Positions 57,641 to 64,000 of a stretch of DNA of 64,000 nucleotides are shown one piece after another. The notes below the pieces were generated by a model. It saw only the letters and a program-made list of their open reading frames with translations, searched no databases and was not told the origin of the DNA. The DNA lies in the NCBI GenBank assembly GCA_038380795.1, contig CM076271.1, positions 17,375,001 to 17,439,000 of the forward strand, given 5' to 3'. How positions within the stretch are numbered: position 1 is the first letter of the stretch; every line of letters starts with the position of its first letter. The position numbers and the translations under genes were made by a program. This DNA is from Pyrocephalus nanus (taxonomy: Eukaryota; Chordata; Aves; Passeriformes; Tyrannidae).

Positions 57641-60600
57641 GCTGGCCCTGATCCTTGCGATGTTGTTGCTTACTTTGGAGGGGGAAGCAAAATAGAAGTG
57701 GCAAGCCATATCTCTCCATTCCAAAGGGAGTGGTTTCCCAAGAAAAGCATAGTTTTGTTCCCTTGCTATTTCCTTTCAGTGCTGCAGACAAGCAGGCAGC
57801 AGACCCGCTACTAAAACTGACCCCAGCAGCAATGAGCCAATGCTCATGTACACAGAAAATACCTGCTGCAGTTTGAGGGCAGCAGGTGGCATCTGGGGGG
57901 ATGATCTGGCTCGTTCATGGAATTTTATCACCTCTAAATTTCTGGACTTGGTAGGAGAAAAGGAAAATTATCGTGAAACTTCAGACTTTAATGTCTAAAA
58001 TTAGGTGAGATGCTATTGAAAAGGAAAATAACTTCCAGCTTTATTTTAAGAACTGGAATTGTGTTTCCTGCTTCCATTGGTGCAGTTCTTCTGGAAAGGA
58101 AGTTGCCTGCAAGTATTGGATAAAATATAGAAAACCTTCTGGATTCGAAAATGCTCTCCTCACCCTTCTGTAAAAATAAAATCCAGAAGCTGGCAGAGCA
58201 CACTGGTTCCACTGTAGGAGATACAATGCCAAAGAGAGGGGGGGAAAGTGCTCCCTAATACAATAGGTCATTGTACTTCCAGATCTACCACATATGTTAC
58301 TCCAAGGGCTCTCAACCCTAAACTTGGAAAGTCTAAGACACTGGAGCCATGATATATAAAGTAAGACCCAAGTTCCAAATATTTGATTTAGCAAAGTAAA
58401 TATGGTTGTTTTTATTGGGTGCAACAAGCATTTTTCGCAGAGTGAAGAATTATGGTAAACATCTGCTAATCATACTCACAAAAGAGGTCATTGTGTTTGA
58501 ATCCAAGGTCATATTAATAGCTATATTTAATTAATAAAACCCAACAGTAATATTACACAAGTTTCCAACAACGTCTGCTTCCTGACACTCAAGGACCTAT
58601 TCATTAATGGACCACTTATATTGGTTTTTCTTGATATTGCTGCTAAATTCTTACAAAGCTTTTAGGCCATACAACAGAGGTCTGACTTAGAAGTAAACTG
58701 CATCATGTTATACTATATGTCTCTGGGGTATTATACCATGTGGATGTAGTTTGTGAACACATGAGCTAACAAAAATACTGGAGCATGTGATATTCCATGA
58801 AGGTGGTCTTGCACTCCAGGTTCCCATGTCTTCTCCTGAGCTATGGGATGGGTAAGAGCATCACATCTGCTTTTGAGCAAGGAGATAATGTTCTTCATTG
58901 AGTCATCCATTACCTAGATGGAAGTCAGAGCTGCACCTGCATTTCACGAGATTTTTTCTGCTTCAAAACAAAGTTCAGAAATCCCAGCTCTTCGAGAAAT
59001 GTTCAATTTCCTTCGTACTTCCAACCTGACTTCGTTTAAACCTGGAAGGGCAGTTTCTCAGTGCGTTTACAAGTTGCCCAGCCCTGGTGAATTATTGCCC
59101 GAAGTGAGCCCAGTGTTTTGATAGTTTTAGTCCATTTTGCCTGTTAAGAAACAAGCTGTTGAAACGTTGCTGATCTCAAACAGGAAAATGAAGCTGTTTT
59201 TCGCTTACTCAGGTGTTAAACAGCACAGCTTTTTTCAAATATCAGAAGGTGTCCTGGATGAAACTGATACAAATGAGAAATGAATCAGATCTTAGATCTT
59301 CTAATGTTTGATTGTTTAAATTTAAGGAAAATGGAGATCTATTGAAAACTAGGTTTTCTTGCACACCCAGACTTCCTCATCTAACTGCAGTCATTGATGT
59401 TTATAGATTTTTTTTCTGTGAAAGATAAATCTAGCTTGTTGCATGAAAAATCCTCGAATGCACTGATGTTTATTCACTGAATTTCCATATCCTTTACACT
59501 TGAAGTTATTTTCTCTTTTCCACAATGTATGTGAAAACTATGACATTTTCCATCTTCTACACAAGTTCCCCACACCATACTGTACCATCTCCATGTTATT
59601 ATATATATTGCAGTAATGCCATTTCCAATTCATTACAAAACACTTCCATGCACCAGATGTCCCAGCTTTGGTAGGACCGAGTTATTTTCTGCCCAACAAG
59701 TCCTAAAGGCAAAAATAGTTGTCCCTGTATCTTTGTACACAGCCAGGCCATTTCACCTACTTGGGTCAAATTTCCACCCCAGCAGACATAGGTGCTTTGT
59801 CTTACCCTATTTTTAGACAAACTGCAACTGAAGACAACTGTGGAAGCCTGTGTTCTGTAGATGGCCACACCACTGGCTACAGAGTCCTGGTATAAAGAAA
59901 TTTGGACACAAAAAGTCCCAACAACTCAGTTCTCACGTGGCCCTCCTATTTTTCATGGCTTCATGTCAAGCCAGGTGGATTTTCTTTACATCTCCTGCCC
60001 TTAAATCTACAGCCTAAACATTTTCCAGAAGCCTGGATTTGTTCATGCAAAATATAACCTTGGCACAGGAGCAACAAAAGCTGCAAAAAAACCACTACCC
60101 ACAGCTTAGAGTCTATCATGGGCCTGCAGCCCCCCAGAACCTTGTCAAACCCAGAGAGAGAGAGAGAGATAGTCAGAAGCTGTTCAGCAACCTCTGTATG
60201 GTGATTCCCAAGTTCAGTCCCACCACAAGAATAAAATTCTACCAAGTTCAGAATTTAGGGAAGGGCCACACCAGGCTGGACTAAATTTAAAGTCAGACAC
60301 CTCACAGAGGACCCTCTTGGTGGACTGGAAAGTTAAACCAGCAGGTGAGTTCACACAAACTCGTGGCTTTGGGTACTACACTGCAAGAGCATCGGTAAGT
60401 AGCGGGTAATAAATCTTAGCCTAAGTAATTCATTAGCCATTTTGGCATCACACACGAAGTGCATCACTTTGATCTGATGCATCTCAGTGCACTCTGCTAT
60501 CAGCTGCACTGGCTGTGCTTTGTTGAGATGAAGGGCTTTTTAATCCAAATCAGAAAGTGATGCTTCTGCACTGATGCTCTAATTTAGGAGTTATAATTAA

Positions 60601-60945
60601 TAGACTTACTGCTAATCAGATTTCATCATACCTCCCCTAAGGCCCCAAATGTGGGAAACAACAGAAGAAAGGACCAAAGGTGCCTCAAGACAGCATCTAA
60701 ATTTGTGTCTCTGATTTTGTGTGTTCAAACCCACGCATTCATATGTGTGAAATTGGTGGGAAACATGATCTTGTGGTTGAAGTAAATGCACACAAATCAG
60801 GAGGCCTGAGGTCTGCTTCCACCCCTCCATCTCTTTGGGCAAATTACGCAGGACTTGATTTTCAAATTAGGAATAGTCAGTAGCCTGCAGAAAAATGCAT
60901 GTCATTCTATCCCACACAGCTGCCATTAAATTGCACTTGCCTCTT
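57641..60945. other. Non-coding stretch
   Basis: No supported exon. A minus-strand frame of 128 codons (58041-58427) has no borders. Plus-strand donors CCAGCAG|GTGAGT near 60343 and GCATCG|GTAAGT near 60393 lie 50 bp apart without a matching acceptor. A short (AG)n lies at 60153-60168. Confidence 0.45.
60153..60168. repeat. (AG)8 microsatellite
   Basis: Eight AG units. Confidence 0.85.
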
Positions 60946-60951
60946 GCACAG

Positions 60952-61003
60952 ATGGCCTCTAACCTCTGTTCAGAGCACTATCCCCACTGCAGAGCTGGGG
61001 AAG
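60952..61003 (+). other. Exon-like 52-nt segment with strong splice borders
   Basis: On the plus strand TTGCCTCTTGCACAG ends at 60951 and is followed by 52 nt beginning ATGGCC, ending at GGGGAAG|GTAAGC. The ATG frame is open and reads MASNLCSEHYPHCRAGE, leaving in phase 1. Both splice sites match consensus well and the segment is GC-richer than its flanks. The peptide is not recognised. This could be a first coding exon after a UTR exon, a non-coding exon or chance. Confidence 0.22.
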
Positions 61004-62060
61004 GTAAGCAAGAATAAGAAGGACAGTTTGCTCTGGGCTACGTTTACACCCAAAGAACAGGAAAGAAGGCTATAAACCATTTTTACCAGGGTTCAAGACA
61101 GCCTTGAGCACCCACTTCAGCTCCTCCCTGATAGCCCTGCTGCCTTTGCAAAGCACCAGTCCCTGGGTCAGCAGCTGCCAGGGCAGCCCTGCCTGAGAGA
61201 GGAGGGATGGCCCATCCAGCCGGAGCCAACTGAGCCCACACAATTAACATTTCAACATTCATGCAACTGCTGCATCACAAAACCTCAGCATTCATCATTC
61301 TGTCATACCAGCTGACCCAAAGTACGTTAGCCTGAAATTTTTGGTACAGGCTCCCTCGCTGCTCCTGTCCGAGTCCCACAAGTCCACTGAAGGATTATTC
61401 AGTTGAAATATTCAGTCCAGCAGAGGGTTTGCATCTTCATAACCTCTGGACTCGTTTCGTGGAGCCCATAAAAGGTCACACTGACTCTCTGGCTTGAAAA
61501 ACCCATCCCCATGTTAACCTAGGCAGTCACACTCAGGGTGCTTTCAAAGCAGAGGAACTCACAAATCATGGGCAGTGTGCTCCTGCCCATGGTTACAGAA
61601 GGATTATCCAAGGTTCCTCCAGCTGTTGGCTCATCCCTGACCTCCATTTTTTTCATGCCTGTGGTCAGACCAAAGCTAGTGGTGAAGGCAGCAGGCAGGA
61701 CTGCCAGCAGCTGAAGTTTTGCCACCAGCTCTCTGGAAAATGCATAACCATCAGCACCAGGAGCTGGGCAGGGGCAGCTCAGCCACCCTGGATCCAGCAT
61801 AACCCCTGGATACACCACACTGCTTCCTAGTGGCACACAGACCCCTTTTGTGCCCACCTGCAAGCCTTGCTGTCACCACATCCAAACACAGCTGATGCCT
61901 GGGGGGGAAGAGGGTTTAGCCCAGAACATCCTCTTCCCTCACCCTTGAAACAGCAGCCGGTCCCAGCCAGCCCTGATCCTGACCTGAAACATCCAACCTG
62001 AAACATCCCTGATTTTACCCTTAACCCTTCCCATGGATGTTCATAGAGAAATGCTATTTT
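61004..62060. other. Non-coding stretch, mildly GC-rich
   Basis: No supported exon. Minus-strand frames at 61519-61863 and 61827-62063 lack borders. A 13-bp direct repeat, ACCTGAAACATCC, occurs at 61982-61994 and 61996-62008. Confidence 0.45.
61982..62008. repeat. Tandem duplication of 13 bp
   Basis: ACCTGAAACATCC is present twice, one base apart. Confidence 0.8.
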
Positions 62061-62064
62061 CAAT

Positions 62065-62142
62065 TATGCCCCATCCCTGGAAGTGTTCAGGCCAGGCTGG
62101 AGGGGGCTTTGAGCAGCCTGGTCTAGTGGGAGGTGTCCCTGC
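62065..62142 (+). mobile_element. Avian-type CR1 LINE fragment (near 3' end)
   Basis: ATGCCCCATCCCTGGAAGTG, then TCAGGCCAGGCTGGAGGGGG, then CTTTGAGCAGCCTGGTCTAG and GGAGGTGTCCCTGC follow almost word for word the stretch found before the 3' end of avian CR1 elements. Plus orientation. It stops at CCCTGC, lacking the usual TTGGAACTAGATGATC continuation and the 8-bp terminal repeats, so it is truncated at both ends. This is the best taxonomic clue in the window. Confidence 0.8.
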
Positions 62143-64000
62143 AACTTCAATTTCCCAAAAGCAGCATTAAAACTGGTGCAAAAAAACCCCAAAAGAGCAA
62201 CACAGGAAAATGCCCAATGCTCACACAGTAACATTTCTGAACAAGATAGCCCTGAACAGGGATCCTGACCTTTCCAGGCTTAAGGAGTTTATTCCTTGTG
62301 CCAGTTTGCATTTTCTATGTAAATTCATGCAGCTGCCTTGAAAGGAACTGCAGGTTTCTGTTAAGCAAAACTTTGTGAATTAGGAATAAAAGGCACAAAC
62401 TCGCTGCTTAAGAATTAAATGTATGTATTTTTATTGCAGCATGAACAGCTTTTTTTGTAAGAGGAACAAAAGCTCATAGAGCTAGGGAAGTGTTTATAAA
62501 CACAACACTTATCCTTTTCCAATACATATATATTTTGCTTTAATAAAAACAGAACCTCATCATTCAGTATCAAGAACCTCAGCACAAAATTCATATGTTT
62601 TTCTCAAGACAAAAATTCTAACTCATTTCCCATGCTGTACCCCCAAGCTTCTGTTCACCGCAACCAGGACATTGTTTTCCTGGTTTTTCTTTTTAAACAG
62701 CACGGAAAGAAAAAATAGTAGAGGGTGTCACTGCAAACACATCAACATGTACCATAAAAACGAAAACAGACCTGATTAACTCAGTTTAACTAAAGCTTCC
62801 AAGTTCCTTATCAGTACCTGGGACGTATCTGGAAGGGAGCTTTCCCAGCCCAAAAGGAAGTGCCAGGGGTGTTCCCCACTCCCAAGGGTAGGCAAGGTTG
62901 GGTGGTTTGTCCTGTTGTGATTTAAATACGATGTGATCCTTATTCAGTGCTATAAAGTCTGCTCTGAGCATGCCAGTACATGTCAGCTTTCCCTTCACTC
63001 TGTAAGACAACAGCCGCCTCCATGCAGAGTTCAAAAATATTTGATGATTTAAGCCAGCTTGCTCCACTTAGGTTAGAACACAAAGCAGACTGCAGTGCTC
63101 AATATCAGAATCAGCATTTTTCCCCCCACACTTGTGAATACATGTATTTAGATCAAATAGGCTTTTGGCATCATTTTCACATGCCTACATCCAAGCCTAC
63201 TGGTACTAGAAATCCTCTCTTCAGTATCATCATCTGAGGATAAAGACATGAGACTTCCCATTCTCCAAGGACTGCCAGTCTCCTTAAACATAAATCTGCT
63301 ATTGTGCAAAAGGCACAATCTCTAAGGATTTCTATCGCAAAAGAACAAGGAAAATAGCCCAATAACCGAGAAAATGGAGCAGTTTCACAGATTGGCGTGT
63401 TAAAGCAATATAAAGCAATTATGTGGTTGGGTGAAGGTAAGGAAGGGAGCAAAGACAGAAGAAGTTAAGGGGGGCTGGAACTGAAAGAAAAGTCTGATTT
63501 GGGACTACAGCAGCATCCTCTGAAATTGCAGACTGAAGAGGACTGCTTGGGACAGTTCAGCAGTCAGCAATGTGATGGAGGTAACCCCACTGCGCTCCAG
63601 ATCGCCCTCCAGTTATCACAGACACACAGAAACATCCAGCAGTGTTTCTCACCAGGTACCAACTGCACTAAGAAGGGAAAAGAAAGTGCTCAATATTTCA
63701 AGAAGTACCGTGAGTTTGATTCTGACAATGGCAAAAGATGTGACAAAACCTCCCATTTTTTTCTCAACAATTAGGCAATTCACAGTATATTCAATTTACT
63801 TTTTTTTTTCCCCCCCCACAACCAGGGTTGTAATTTTGTCTTGCTAACCAGGCACCAAGTAGCACTATCCCACAGGTATAAATTTCATTATTTCCCTGAA
63901 TGCCACGCGTAAGGCAGCAGCATACACAGCATGTGTGAGGTTGTGGGTGGTCTTGTTTCCAATGCTGTAATATCTAAACCACAGTAAGGTGGCTAGTTAG
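62143..64000. other. Non-coding stretch
   Basis: No supported exon. Frames at 62786-63067 (minus), 63177-63452 (minus) and the two overlapping 91-codon plus frames at 63499-63847 have no exon borders or known domains. A T/C run lies at 63801-63819. Confidence 0.45.

Noticed and set aside
1..64000. CRISPR arrays, tRNA/rRNA genes, endogenous retroviral genes or bacterial-type operons
   Set aside because: No spaced direct-repeat array, no tRNA A/B box pair with a cloverleaf, no rRNA wording and no retroviral-looking frames were seen on either strand.

Overview
This 64 kb window looks like vertebrate nuclear DNA, most likely from a bird. It is AT-rich with long non-coding stretches, two CpG islands and GT-AG exon borders. 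It is also notably poor in recognisable transposons: I see no L1, Alu-like SINE or LTR element. The only repeats I can name are short worn fragments of CR1-type LINEs, one at 62.07 kb with the wording typical of avian CR1 3' ends, plus MIR-like scraps and simple repeats. The bird assignment is an inference from CR1 and repeat poverty; I did not recognise a named gene that would fix the species.

Gene content is sparse. The one segment I am confident is protein-coding is a terminal exon on the minus strand at 5833-6012. It has a clean acceptor, 59 sense codons with strong vertebrate-style third-position bias, and a stop. It encodes the C-terminal end of a protein with one hydrophobic, probably membrane-spanning, segment. 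Its 3' UTR should run left, to candidate poly(A) signals at 4672-4677 or 4380-4385. I could not name the protein. A CpG island at about 10.09-10.75 kb carries a strong minus-strand splice donor at 10320 and a plus-strand donor at 10741, so it may be a bidirectional promoter. A second, smaller island at about 39.08-39.36 kb lies just inside a minus-strand exon end with an ATG and a perfect donor (39347-39380). Either could begin a leftward transcript reaching the terminal exon, but reading-frame phases show at least one more exon is needed, and I have not found it.

Region by region: 1-4.35 kb is unannotated flank with an inverted repeat at 2.2 kb. 4.36-6.01 kb is the 3' end of the minus-strand gene. 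6.0-10.3 kb is probably intron, containing conserved-looking homeodomain/octamer DNA and one possible symmetric exon. 10.0-10.75 kb is the CpG island with its G-run, C-run and CA repeat. 10.75-38.4 kb is mostly non-coding with several blocks that read like conserved regulatory elements. 38.5-41 kb holds a minisatellite, the second island and a block with the longest open frame of the window, which I do not think is a gene. 41-64 kb is again non-coding, with enhancer-like blocks at 47.5-48.3 and 57.2-57.6 kb, isolated exon-like splice-site pairs, and the CR1 fragment.

Taken together it reads like an intron-rich or gene-desert stretch around a developmental or neural locus, with many candidate cis-regulatory blocks. 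Conservation is judged only by eye (retained CpGs, homeodomain cores, absence of repeats) and needs alignment to confirm. Apart from the terminal exon, every exon proposal here is low confidence.
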